Source: Effusibacillus pohliae DSM 22757 | Lineage (GTDB): Bacteria > Bacillota > Bacilli > Tumebacillales > Effusibacillaceae | DNA length: 64,000 nucleotides | Assembly: GCF_000376225.1 (NCBI RefSeq) | Contig: NZ_AQXL01000130.1 | Span: 46,234 to 110,233, forward strand | Reading direction: 5' to 3' | Shown: positions 52,502 through 60,712 of the stretch, in pieces | Numbering within the stretch: the first letter of the stretch is position 1 | Layout of the letters: every line of letters starts with the position of its first letter | The notes under the pieces: model-generated | Told to the model about the DNA's origin: nothing | Database searches by the model: none | Seen by the model: only the letters and a program-made list of their open reading frames with translations | Translations under genes and position numbers: made by a program

Positions 52502-53815
52502 ATGAAAAGGGCGATCCATTATATCAATCAATTTTTTGGACAAATTGGCGGGGAAGAGAAGGCGGACCATCCACCCGAAATTCGGGAGGGGGTAGTGGGG
52601 CCCGGCATGTTGTTGAAAAACCTGCTGACGCCTGAGGTTGATGTCACTCATACGATCATCTGTGGCGACAACTTTTTCGGCTCGAAAAAAGAGGCCGCAA
52701 TCGAAACGATCCTCGGATTCTTGGCTGACAAACCGTTTGATCTGTTCATCGCGGGGCCCGCTTTTTTGGCGGGCAGATATGGATTTGCCTGCGGTGAAAT
52801 CTGCATGGCGGTACAGCAGCGGTATGGCGTCCCGACTGTCACAAGCATGCACGTCGAAAACCCGGCGGTCGAAATGTTCCGCAAGGACCTCTTTATTTTC
52901 CCCGGCGGCAACAGTGCGGCCGCCATGCGCAAAGACCTGACCGTGCTGGCTGGGTTTGCGAAAAAGCTGGCGACGGGAGCCACGCTTGGCCCAGCCAAGC
53001 AGGAGGGATATTTTCCACGCAGCATCCGTCTTGAGGCGTTTGCCGACCCGCCGATCCCGGCGGCGGACCGGGCGGTCGACATGCTCCTGAAAAAACTGAA
53101 CGGCGAACCGTTTGTAACGGAGATGCCGATGCCGAAAGTGGACCGGGCACCGATCGCGCCGAGGGTTGATCTGCGCCAGGCAACGGTCGCCTTGGTCAGT
53201 TCCGGCGGCATTGTGCCGGCGGGCAACCCCGACCGGATTCAGTCAGCATCCGCCACAAAATGGGGCAAGTACAGCATCGCCGGCCTCGATTCGCTAAAGC
53301 ATGGCGACTGGCAGACGATTCACGCCGGGTTCGATCCTTCCTTTGCAAACGACAATCCCAATATTATCGTACCGCTCGACGCGCTGCGGGACTACGAGCG
53401 GGAAGGGAAGATCGGCAGGATTCACGATTACATCTACTGCACGGTGGGAACCGGAACAACGCAGGCGGAGGCAAGCCGTATGGGCAGGGAAATTGCCCAA
53501 CAGTTGCGCGATGCCAACGTGTCGGCAGTGATCCTCACATCCACCTGAGGCACTTGTACTCGTTGCGGTGCAACGATTACGAAGGAAATTGAACGAAGCG
53601 GCATTGCGATCGTCCAGATGGCGAATTTGGTATCGATCGCGAAAACGGTTGGCGCCAACCGGATTGTGCCGACCGTTGCGATTCCATACCCGCTCGGAAA
53701 TCCGCACGCGTCTCCGGAAGAGCAGTGGAAATTGCGAAAGCACCGGGTCGGAGTGGCGCTGGAAGCCCTGGCGACCGATATTGAGGAGCCGACTGTTTTT
53801 GCAGTCCGCATTTGA
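52502..53815 (+). CDS. grdH: Selenoprotein component B gamma subunit (GrdH/GrdB/GrdF family), Sec at UGA 53546
   Basis: A 437-residue selenoprotein read through an in-frame TGA. The frame before it (AIHYINQFFGQIGGEEKADH through VSAVILTST) and after it (GTCTRCGATITKEIERSGIA through EPTVFAVRI, stop TGA 53813) are contiguous in one reading frame and match GrdB-type proteins. UGA is codon 349, close to Sec350 of known members, giving TST-Sec-GTCTRC. The family binds the amine substrate as a Schiff base and passes the carboxymethyl group to GrdA. ATG 52502 has GAGAGGTGA upstream; GTG 52493 is an alternative. Confidence 0.93.
53546..53575 (+). promoter_or_regulatory. Candidate bacterial SECIS of grdH
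   Basis: Twelve bases after the UGA, CGTTGC-GGT-GCAACG (53561-53575) is a perfect 6-bp stem with GGU in the loop. A stem with G and U in the apical loop at this distance is the form recognised by SelB. Confidence 0.7.
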
Positions 53816-53853
53816 TTGATCCAGACTTTGTCGGGAAAAGGAGTGAATCACGG

Positions 53854-54825
53854 ATGAACCCGCAACAGGTGTACGACGTGATTATAGCGGGAGCGGGGCC
53901 GGCCGGCATGACAGCGGCCGTCTACACGTCACGGGCCAACATGCGGACGCTGCTGATTGAAAAAGGGTCTCCGGGCGGCCAGATGGTGAACACGGAAGAT
54001 ATCGAAAACTATCCGGGATATGAATCGGTGCTTGGTCCGGAACTGTCGCAAAAGATGTTTGACCACGCCCGAAAATTCGGGGCGGATTATGTGCGCGGGC
54101 AGATTCGCGAGATCCGGGATGGCTATCCGTTCAAGTCGGTCGTGCTGGACGATTGGGAATACAAAGCCAAATCGGTGATCGTAGCGACCGGAGCGGAGCA
54201 TCGGAAGCTCGGTGTGCCGGGTGAGAAGGAGTTCGCAGGCCGGGGTGTGTCCTACTGTGCCGTGTGCGACGGGGCGTTTTTTGCCGATATGGAACTGGTG
54301 GTGGTCGGCGGGGGCGATTCGGCGGTGGAAGAAGCCGTATTTTTGACCCGGTATGCCAGCAAAGTGACGATCATTCACCGGCGCGATTCCCTGCGGGCGC
54401 AGAAAATCATTCAAAAGCGGGCGTTCGAGAATGAAAAAATCCATTTTATCTGGAACCAGCAAGTGCTGGAAATCCGCGGGGACAGCACGGTAAGCGGCGT
54501 GTTGATGCAAAACACCGTCACCGGAGAAGTGTTAGAATACCCTTGCCAGGGCGTGTTTATCTATATCGGAATGGACCCGATCTCCTACTGCGTCAAACAT
54601 CTCGGGATCACCAACGACGCCGGATATATCCGGACCGACGAGCAGATGCGAACGAAGCTTCCGGGAATTTTTGCGGCTGGCGACGTGAGAGAAAAAACGT
54701 TGCGGCAGGTGGTCACGGCGACCGGGGACGGCTGCCTGGCCGCCCAGTCCGCCCAACATTACGTGGAGCAACTGGACGAACGGCTCAAGGAACAGTCGCT
54801 GCTGGAAAGCCGCAACATTTCGTGA
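53854..54825 (+). CDS. trxB: Thioredoxin reductase
   Basis: A 323-residue flavoprotein. The FAD motif is IAGAGPAGMTAAVYTSRAN, the redox-active pair is in GVSYCAVCDGAFF, the NADPH motif is VVGGGDSAVEEAVFLTRY, and FAAGDVREKTLRQVVTATGD closes the FAD site. It passes electrons from NADPH to the thioredoxin encoded three genes away, which re-reduces the selenoproteins after each turnover. AAAGGAGTGA eight bases before ATG 53854 supports the start, 38 bp after grdH. A trxB-trxA pair within grd operons is the usual arrangement. Confidence 0.96.
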   Translation: MNPQQVYDVIIAGAGPAGMTAAVYTSRANMRTLLIEKGSPGGQMVNTEDIENYPGYESVLGPELSQKMFDHARKFGADYVRGQIREIRDGYPFKSVVLDDWEYKAKSVIVATGAEHRKLGVPGEKEFAGRGVSYCAVCDGAFFADMELVVVGGGDSAVEEAVFLTRYASKVTIIHRRDSLRAQKIIQKRAFENEKIHFIWNQQVLEIRGDSTVSGVLMQNTVTGEVLEYPCQGVFIYIGMDPISYCVKHLGITNDAGYIRTDEQMRTKLPGIFAAGDVREKTLRQVVTATGDGCLAAQSAQHYVEQLDERLKEQSLLESRNIS

Positions 54826-54855
54826 AAACTGTGGATTGAGAAGGAGGTGATGCTG

Positions 54856-56304
54856 ATGATTACACCTGTCATTAAAGGCGTGTCGTCCGTGCTTGTGCAT
54901 ACGCCCAGTCTGGTACGGCACGGCTCCAAACCGGTACGAGAGATTGAAAAAGATGCGGCGCTGCTTGACAGAATTTTGGTCAGCTTGCGGGATTTCGAAC
55001 AGGCGGTCGCCTATCCGCCCAACCAGGTGTTTATCGGCAATCTGCGGCCGAACAGGCTGCGCGGCATAGAGATCCCCTGGTACCAAGCGGCCATTCCCGC
55101 CGCCCAACGGTTCAGTTCCAGCGGTGAAATCGTGCCGGAAGATGAGTTTTACGGCTGGTTAAAAATTTCCGACGAGTATGAGCTGGTTTTGCTGGAGGAG
55201 GAATTCCTGGCGGAAGTCAGACAGACGCTGGAACGTCATCCGTTGATCGGGATCGGCGACCTGGAGCGGCTCGGTAGCGGCGTCAGCCGGCGAGTGATTG
55301 AAGAAAAGGTTGTCTCCGGCAAAGCGGTGGCGCTTTACGTTGCCAAAACCAAGCTGATCGGTTGCGTGCTGGAAGGGCATGAGGAAGACGACAACCTGAC
55401 GGCGGAGATTCTGTTGGAAAATCTGTGCAACAAAGCGTCGGGACTGGTCGCGATGCGGCATGTGCTGCGGGAGTTTGATGTCACCCCCGAACAGATCGAT
55501 TACGTGCTCGGGTGTGACGAGGAAGCGGTCGGGGATCGCTACCAGCGCGGCGGCGGCAATATGGCGAAATCGATCGCGGAACTTGCCGGCTGCGTCAACG
55601 CCAGCGGCGCCGACATCAAATCATTCTGTTGCGCTCCCACACACGCGGTGGTCGTGGCGGCCGCTTTGGTGCAGGCGGGGTTGTACAAGGAAGTGTTGGT
55701 GATCGGCGGCGGTTGCCTGGCCAAACTGGGCATGAAATTTGCCGGCCATCTGAAACACGGCATGCCGATTCTGGAAGACCAATTAGGAGCGATCGCGATA
55801 CTGGTGGGCAGAGACGACGGAAAAAGCCCGGTGATCCGGCTCGATGCCACAGGCAAACACAATATCGCCTCCGGCTCTTCCGCCCAGGCGATATATCAAA
55901 CGCTAGTCGTCGATCCGCTGGAGCGGATTGGCAAGCGGATTGTGGACGTGGACAAATACGCGGTGGAGATGCACAACCCGGAAATCACCGAACCTAACGG
56001 AAACGGCAACGTGCCGCGGACAAACTACCGCACGATTGCCAGTATGGCTGTGTTGCGAGGGGAGATCGATCGGGCGCAAATTTCCGATTTTGAAATCTCT
56101 TATGGAATGCCCGGTTTTTCACCGACGCAGGGACATATCGCCGCCGCCGTCCCGTTTCTGCTGCACGCGCGGGAAATGATCATGCAAAAGGAAATCAGGA
56201 ATGCGATGTTTGTTGCGAAAGGGAGCTTGTTTCTCGGGAAAATGACCAAGTTGTCGGACGGGATGTCGTTTCTGATCGAAGCCAACAGGAGGTGTGTAAA
56301 ATGA
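54856..56304 (+). CDS. grdC: Reductase complex component C, beta subunit GrdC
   Basis: A 482-residue FabH-like protein C subunit. PVIKGVSSVLVHTPSLVRHG is the typical start; thiolase-fold blocks include DYVLGCDEEAVGDRYQRGGG, KSFCCAPTHAVVVAAALVQ (likely acyl Cys) and EISYGMPGFSPTQGHIAAA. Protein C turns the Se-carboxymethyl of GrdA into an acetyl thioester and, with phosphate, acetyl phosphate. Its usual partner grdD is not next to it or elsewhere in the window. ATG 54856, eight bases after AGGAGG, is preferred to ATG 54847. Confidence 0.93.
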   Translation: MITPVIKGVSSVLVHTPSLVRHGSKPVREIEKDAALLDRILVSLRDFEQAVAYPPNQVFIGNLRPNRLRGIEIPWYQAAIPAAQRFSSSGEIVPEDEFYGWLKISDEYELVLLEEEFLAEVRQTLERHPLIGIGDLERLGSGVSRRVIEEKVVSGKAVALYVAKTKLIGCVLEGHEEDDNLTAEILLENLCNKASGLVAMRHVLREFDVTPEQIDYVLGCDEEAVGDRYQRGGGNMAKSIAELAGCVNASGADIKSFCCAPTHAVVVAAALVQAGLYKEVLVIGGGCLAKLGMKFAGHLKHGMPILEDQLGAIAILVGRDDGKSPVIRLDATGKHNIASGSSAQAIYQTLVVDPLERIGKRIVDVDKYAVEMHNPEITEPNGNGNVPRTNYRTIASMAVLRGEIDRAQISDFEISYGMPGFSPTQGHIAAAVPFLLHAREMIMQKEIRNAMFVAKGSLFLGKMTKLSDGMSFLIEANRRCVK

Positions 56305-56627
56305 TCGAGGTGAACAAGGACAATTTTGCTGGGGAAGTGCTTGTATCCGCCAAGCCGGTGCTGGTCGACATTTGGGGTCCCACCTGCCAGCCGTGCATCG
56401 CGTTGCTGCCCCAGGTCGAAGTGCTTGCCAATAAATATCAGGATCAGGTAAAGGTGGTGAAACTCAACAGCGCGGAAAATCGCAGGTTGTGCATCGATCT
56501 TCGCGTCATTGGCTTGCCGGCATTTCTGTTGTTCAAGGAGGGAAAAGAAGTGGAGAGATTGAGTGGCAAAGACATCGACATCGAGGAGATTGAGAAATTT
56601 CTGCAAGCCCATCTTGAAAGAGTGTGA
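56301..56627 (+). CDS. trxA: Thioredoxin of the grd operon
   Basis: A 108-residue thioredoxin. The redox site is WGPTCQPC, with a CQPC pair in place of the canonical CGPC; this variant is found in thioredoxins encoded with grd genes. IGLPAFLLFKEGKEVERLSG carries the cis-Pro region. It accepts electrons from TrxB and reduces the selenenylsulfide on the Grd selenoproteins. ATG 56301 overlaps the grdC stop by 4 bp and has AGGAGG eight bases upstream. Confidence 0.95.
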   Translation: MIEVNKDNFAGEVLVSAKPVLVDIWGPTCQPCIALLPQVEVLANKYQDQVKVVKLNSAENRRLCIDLRVIGLPAFLLFKEGKEVERLSGKDIDIEEIEKFLQAHLERV

Positions 56628-56660
56628 AAATTAACCAAAACCGGTTGGGGAGGAGAGCAC

Positions 56661-57122
56661 ATGTTAAAAGGCAAGAAAGTGTTTGTCGTAGGGGAAAGAG
56701 ACGGGGTCCCGGCACCTGCTGTCGCCGAATGCGTAACAGCGGCCGGCGGCGAAGTGGTGTTCATGGACACCCAGTGCTTTGTCTGAACGGCGGCGGGAGC
56801 AATGGATCTGCAGGTGCAGGAGGCGCTGAAACAGGCGGTTGAGCAATATGGCCGCGAAAATGTCGTCGTGCTGCTGGGATCGCCGGATGCTGACAGCGCG
56901 GATATTTACGCGGAAACGGTCACCCTTGGCGACCCGACCTATGCAGGTCCGTTGGCTGGAGTCTCGTTGAGACTCGCCGTCTATCACATTCTGGAAGACG
57001 AGGTTAAACAGTTGGTGCCGGAGGATGTCTATCAGGAACAGGTAGGGTTGGCCGAATTGTCGCTCGACAAAGAGGCGATTTGCGAAGCGATGCAAAACGC
57101 ACGGGCCCGCATGTCTGACTGA
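56661..57122 (+). CDS. grdA: Selenoprotein A of the reductase complex, GrdA, Sec at UGA 56784
   Basis: A 153-residue selenoprotein. The frame from ATG 56661 (MLKGKKVFVVGERDGVPAPA through MDTQCFV) meets TGA as codon 42 and continues as TAAGAMDLQVQEALKQAVEQ to the stop at 57120. The motif Cys-Phe-Val-Sec is the known GrdA active site, which forms a selenenylsulfide and carries the Se-carboxymethyl intermediate. GGGGAGGAG lies six bases upstream. Reading the TGA as stop would leave a useless 41-residue peptide. It ends the operon and is followed by a terminator. Confidence 0.95.
56784..56819 (+). promoter_or_regulatory. Candidate bacterial SECIS of grdA
   Basis: CTGC-AGGT-GCAG (56808-56819) forms a short stem 21 bases after the UGA with GGU in the loop. 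It is weaker than the grdH stem, but at an acceptable distance. Confidence 0.5.
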
Positions 57123-57136
57123 ACTTATTGGGGCCC

Positions 57137-57176
57137 GAGGGGGCTGTCCCAGGCAATCGGGACTGCCCCCTCTTCA
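57137..57176 (+). terminator. Terminator of the grd operon
   Basis: GAGGGGGCTGTCCC and GGGACTGCCCCCTC pair with one mismatch around an 8-nt loop; the T-run is short. Confidence 0.75.
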
Positions 57177-57419
57177 TATATGCCCGGTGATAGCGTCATC
57201 TCCAGCGGAACGTCCCTTGCTAGGGGACGGTGGGATCGCAGGTAACAGTGGCACCTGCGATTTTTTTGTGTAAAAACAGGAACTTCTTTGCGAATTCTGT
57301 GAAACTTTTTGCGGTGTTGGATCGTCTTTTAAGGTAGAGGCCATTTTGCGCCCCCATTTTGTAACTGTTTCTTATTTTTTCTTCTTACTTATAGGGGGAA
57401 CCACAGAAGGAGGCAGGGA
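57177..57419 (+). other. Intergenic region with a second hairpin and terminator
   Basis: CGTCCC-ttgctag-GGGACG (57211-57229) is a stem-loop followed by TCGCAGGT-N9-ACCTGCGA with seven T residues (57236-57267), a clear plus-strand terminator. Two terminators in tandem after grdA leave a possible 90-nt small transcript or leader between them, which I cannot match to a riboswitch class. The rest is AT-rich and probably holds the promoter of the next gene. Confidence 0.45.
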
Positions 57420-59789
57420 ATGAAGATTCGGAAACGTAACTTTCGACGCTTCGCTGGTGCACTGCTGACCGTTTCGTTGCTGGCCGGCGCACCGGGTGAA
57501 GTTTGGGCGGAACAAGCGGTGCACATGCAGGTGCAAGTGGGGTGGGATGGTACATACAAGCCGGATGCCTGGACTTCGGTTCAGGTTACGATCGACAATT
57601 CAGGAAAGGATTTCAGCGGTCGGGTGATTGTCAAACCGAAATATGACGGCGGCAATCTGATTGCCGGCCAGTTTGAAAAAGAAGTGGTGGTGCCCCAGGG
57701 CAGCTCCAAGAAGTTTCGATTGGACGTGCCGGGTGCCCTGATCGCGAGCCAGATGGAAGTTCGCCTGCTGGATGTGGCAGGTAAAGAGGTGGAATCCACT
57801 TCCTCGGTTCCGACCGCTGCCGTCCAGCAGGGGGCGCTGATTGGGGGGATTACAGCTAACAAGGATGACCTTGCATTTTTCTCGCTGCTGACAGCTCCTT
57901 CGGTCGGCGGGAAGGTGACCATTCAGCAACTGAATCCGGAGGAACTGCCGGATCGCTCCGAGCTGCTGAATGGGCTTGATCTACTGGTGGTCAACCATGC
58001 ACCAAAAGAAAAATTGACGAATGAGCAAATCCAGGCAATTGCCAAGTGGGTGGAAAAAGGAGGCTGCCTGCTCGTAAGCGGCGGGCCTAATTATACAGGC
58101 GGCGGTTCCCTGTTTGGCGATCTGTCTCCGGTACAAGTTACGGGGACCACCGAAATATCCGATCTATCCGGACTGCGGTCTTTTACCGGCGCCCAACCTC
58201 CCGCCGGAAAGTTAACGGTAACCGTTGGCCAGTTAAAACCCGATTCCCAGGTATTGATTCATACGGGGAATCTACCGCTGGTTGTCAAGCGGCAAATCGG
58301 AGCCGGCTCTGTCCTGTATGCTGCCTACGATTTAAGTGAGGAACCGCTCGCTTCCTGGCAGGGAAACAAGGACCTATGGGGAAAAGCGTTCGCCGCCATA
58401 AACCTGAATGCACAGGGCGGCTCAATCCAGGGCAAAGGTCTCATACGACCGCCCGGATTCGAGGATAAAAGCAGGCTGGTTTTTGCATCTACGTTATTTA
58501 ACGCACTGACTCCTTCCATGACTATGAACATTGTATTGTTCGGCAGTTACGTATTGATTGTGGGACCTTTGATGTTTTTTGTGCTGCGGCGCGTAAAGAA
58601 ACGTGAATGGGGCTGGTTCCTGATCCCCGGAACCGCCGCCGTGTTTGCTCTGGGCATCTATCTGATCAATACCGACCAACGCTCAGGCGGAGCGGTCGGA
58701 CAATTTGTTTCGATGATCGATTTGAAAACGGAACGAACGGCAAAACTCGAAGGTGCCGGTTCTTTTGTTGTCACCCGCGGCGGCGATTATACGGTTCAAT
58801 TGGCACAGAGAGTGCAAGCGACGGTTGTCCGGCCAATGGGATCGATGCGCACCGTCGACGGCCGTGTGCTGCTGAACGGGGATAAAACGAAGATTGTCTA
58901 TGACAACGTAGAGTATTGGTCGACCAGAAGCACTTACGTCGACGGCACTTTGCAGGACAAAGGCGCCGTAAAAAGCGATTTGCACGTTGACAAGGCCGGA
59001 AAATTGGTCGGAACGCTCGCCAACAATACGAAATTTGACCTGGAAAATGTATTTCTGCTTGTTGGGAAAACACCGATTCAACTGAATGACATCAAGCAAG
59101 GCGAAACGGTGAAGATTGACGAACAGCTGCCAACCGGCCCGAGCACCGGCGTTCCCTTTCCTCAAAATCTGATTGAAAAATTGTTTCCGTGGAAACCTAC
59201 ACCGTTTGGACCTGATAAACACCAACAATACAGAGATTTGCTGGAGTATGCCACTTTTAACTGGAAATTGGGACAGTCACCCGTGCAGTTGTTTGCGTTC
59301 ACCCGCACCCCGCTCGATCTGTACTCGATCGAAAACGTCAGGATCAAGGAAAATCATTACCTGAGCCTTGTCAGGCAGGATCTGTCCCTGAACTACGATC
59401 AGGGGAAGGCCGTCCCGGGGTTGATCCGGCCAAAAGCGATTGATACGGAAGGCCAGGTTCTGCAACAGCCAGATGGGTTCGTTCTTGAAAACAGCGGCTC
59501 GATCACGTTCCAGTATGATGTGAAGCTTGCGCCCAATTTTTCCGTAGAGAAAGTGACGACCGATTTTGACCAAACGATTTTCGATTCCTACGAGAAGCAA
59601 CTTTTCAACTGGCAAACCAACCAGTGGGAGGTCGTGAAGAAAGAAGACGCTGTCTCGATAACCGGTGACAATCTGAAAAAATACGTATCGCCCAATGGCA
59701 CTTTGTGGATCAAGCTGAAGAGCGGTTCGTCCAGTCACAAACTGGTACCGCAGCCGGGAGTGGGTGTGGAAGGGAAGGTGTCCCCATGA
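57420..59789 (+). CDS. Large secreted/membrane-anchored protein of an ABC-MoxR operon, function unknown
   Basis: A 789-residue protein with a signal peptide (RRFAGALLTVSLLAGAPGEV, cleavage near WAEQ) and an extracytoplasmic region rich in beta-structure containing a glutamine-amidotransferase-like patch (DLLVVNHAPKEKLTNEQIQ, VEKGGCLLVSGGP). A central hydrophobic pair (MNIVLFGSYVLIVGPLMFFV, WFLIPGTAAVFALGIYLI) anchors it. The C-terminal part is unrecognised. Similar proteins occur next to ABC exporter and MoxR genes in Firmicutes. Its stop overlaps the ATPase start by 4 bp. GAAGGAGGCAGG before the ATG supports the start. Confidence 0.75.
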   Translation: MKIRKRNFRRFAGALLTVSLLAGAPGEVWAEQAVHMQVQVGWDGTYKPDAWTSVQVTIDNSGKDFSGRVIVKPKYDGGNLIAGQFEKEVVVPQGSSKKFRLDVPGALIASQMEVRLLDVAGKEVESTSSVPTAAVQQGALIGGITANKDDLAFFSLLTAPSVGGKVTIQQLNPEELPDRSELLNGLDLLVVNHAPKEKLTNEQIQAIAKWVEKGGCLLVSGGPNYTGGGSLFGDLSPVQVTGTTEISDLSGLRSFTGAQPPAGKLTVTVGQLKPDSQVLIHTGNLPLVVKRQIGAGSVLYAAYDLSEEPLASWQGNKDLWGKAFAAINLNAQGGSIQGKGLIRPPGFEDKSRLVFASTLFNALTPSMTMNIVLFGSYVLIVGPLMFFVLRRVKKREWGWFLIPGTAAVFALGIYLINTDQRSGGAVGQFVSMIDLKTERTAKLEGAGSFVVTRGGDYTVQLAQRVQATVVRPMGSMRTVDGRVLLNGDKTKIVYDNVEYWSTRSTYVDGTLQDKGAVKSDLHVDKAGKLVGTLANNTKFDLENVFLLVGKTPIQLNDIKQGETVKIDEQLPTGPSTGVPFPQNLIEKLFPWKPTPFGPDKHQQYRDLLEYATFNWKLGQSPVQLFAFTRTPLDLYSIENVRIKENHYLSLVRQDLSLNYDQGKAVPGLIRPKAIDTEGQVLQQPDGFVLENSGSITFQYDVKLAPNFSVEKVTTDFDQTIFDSYEKQLFNWQTNQWEVVKKEDAVSITGDNLKKYVSPNGTLWIKLKSGSSSHKLVPQPGVGVEGKVSP

Positions 59790-60712
59790 TTCGAACGGTC
59801 AATCTCAGCAAACGGTTTGGCAAATTCACGGCGGTCGACGAGCTGAACCTGCACATCCCGGCCGGTTCGATTTTCGGCTTTGTGGGCCCAAACGGGGCCG
59901 GCAAATCGACGACGATGGCGATCCTGGCCACTTTGCTCCAGCCGACTTCCGGCCACGCGTATGTCGGTGGATTCGATGTCGTCGAACACCCGGCAAAAGT
60001 GCGGGAGCTGATCGGCTACATGCCCGATTTTTTCGGCGTCTACGACAATCTGACGGTGACCGAGTATCTTGATTTCTACGCGGGAGCGTACAACATTCCG
60101 TTTGAAAAACGGCCCGCGCTGATTGCCGATTTGCTGGAACTGGTCAATCTGACGCAGAAAGCGGACTCGTATGTCGATTCGCTGTCGCGCGGAATGAAAC
60201 AGCGGCTTGGGTTGGCCCGCTGTCTGGTGCACGACCCACAGGTGCTGATTCTCGATGAACCGGCGTCCGGGCTGGATCCGCGGGCGCGGATCGAGATGAA
60301 AGAGATCCTCAAGGAATTGCGGACGATGGGCAAGACGATTCTCATTTCGTCGCATATTTTGCCGGAACTGGCGGAAATGTGCGATACGATTGGGATTATA
60401 GAGCACGGACGGCTGCTCGCCGTGGCGCCTGTTAATCAAATTGCGGCACAGGTGGCCGGCCACCGGATTTTGCGCATCCGCCTGCTGGATCGGCTGGAGG
60501 CTGCAAAAGCGATCCTTGAACGGTCGCAAGACGTTGCGCAGGTGGAGACGGACGGAAACTCTCTGCTTGTCACGTTTACGGGAGATGATGAGGGACAGGT
60601 GGAACTGCTGGCCCAGCTTGTCGCAAACGGATTGCCGGTGCTTGGTTTCACGCAGGAAGCGGGGAACCTGGAAGAAGTGTTCCTGACTGTGACGAAAGGG
60701 GTGGGTTCCTGA
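59786..60712 (+). CDS. ABC transporter ATP-binding protein
   Basis: A 308-residue exporter-type ATPase. Walker A is GPNGAGKSTT, the signature LSRGMKQRLGLARCL, Walker B VLILDEPASGLDPR and the H-loop ISSHILPEL. A C-terminal regulatory extension of about 80 residues follows, as in NatA/CcmA-type exporters. ATG 59786 overlaps the upstream gene by 4 bp, and its stop overlaps the permease start by 1 bp, so the genes are tightly coupled. Confidence 0.93.
   Translation: MIRTVNLSKRFGKFTAVDELNLHIPAGSIFGFVGPNGAGKSTTMAILATLLQPTSGHAYVGGFDVVEHPAKVRELIGYMPDFFGVYDNLTVTEYLDFYAGAYNIPFEKRPALIADLLELVNLTQKADSYVDSLSRGMKQRLGLARCLVHDPQVLILDEPASGLDPRARIEMKEILKELRTMGKTILISSHILPELAEMCDTIGIIEHGRLLAVAPVNQIAAQVAGHRILRIRLLDRLEAAKAILERSQDVAQVETDGNSLLVTFTGDDEGQVELLAQLVANGLPVLGFTQEAGNLEEVFLTVTKGVGS

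Noticed and set aside
53578..53819. Separate short gene for the C-terminal part of grdH
   Set aside because: It is in frame with grdH after the UGA and is its C-terminus; other frames here are shadows.
56802..57122. Independent 106-residue protein at the 3' end of the grd operon
   Set aside because: It is the part of GrdA after the selenocysteine codon.
57177..57267. Possible known riboswitch before the 789-residue protein gene
   Set aside because: I compared it by eye with purine, ZTP, guanidine, fluoride and THF motifs and saw no matching core; it is left as an unassigned structure.
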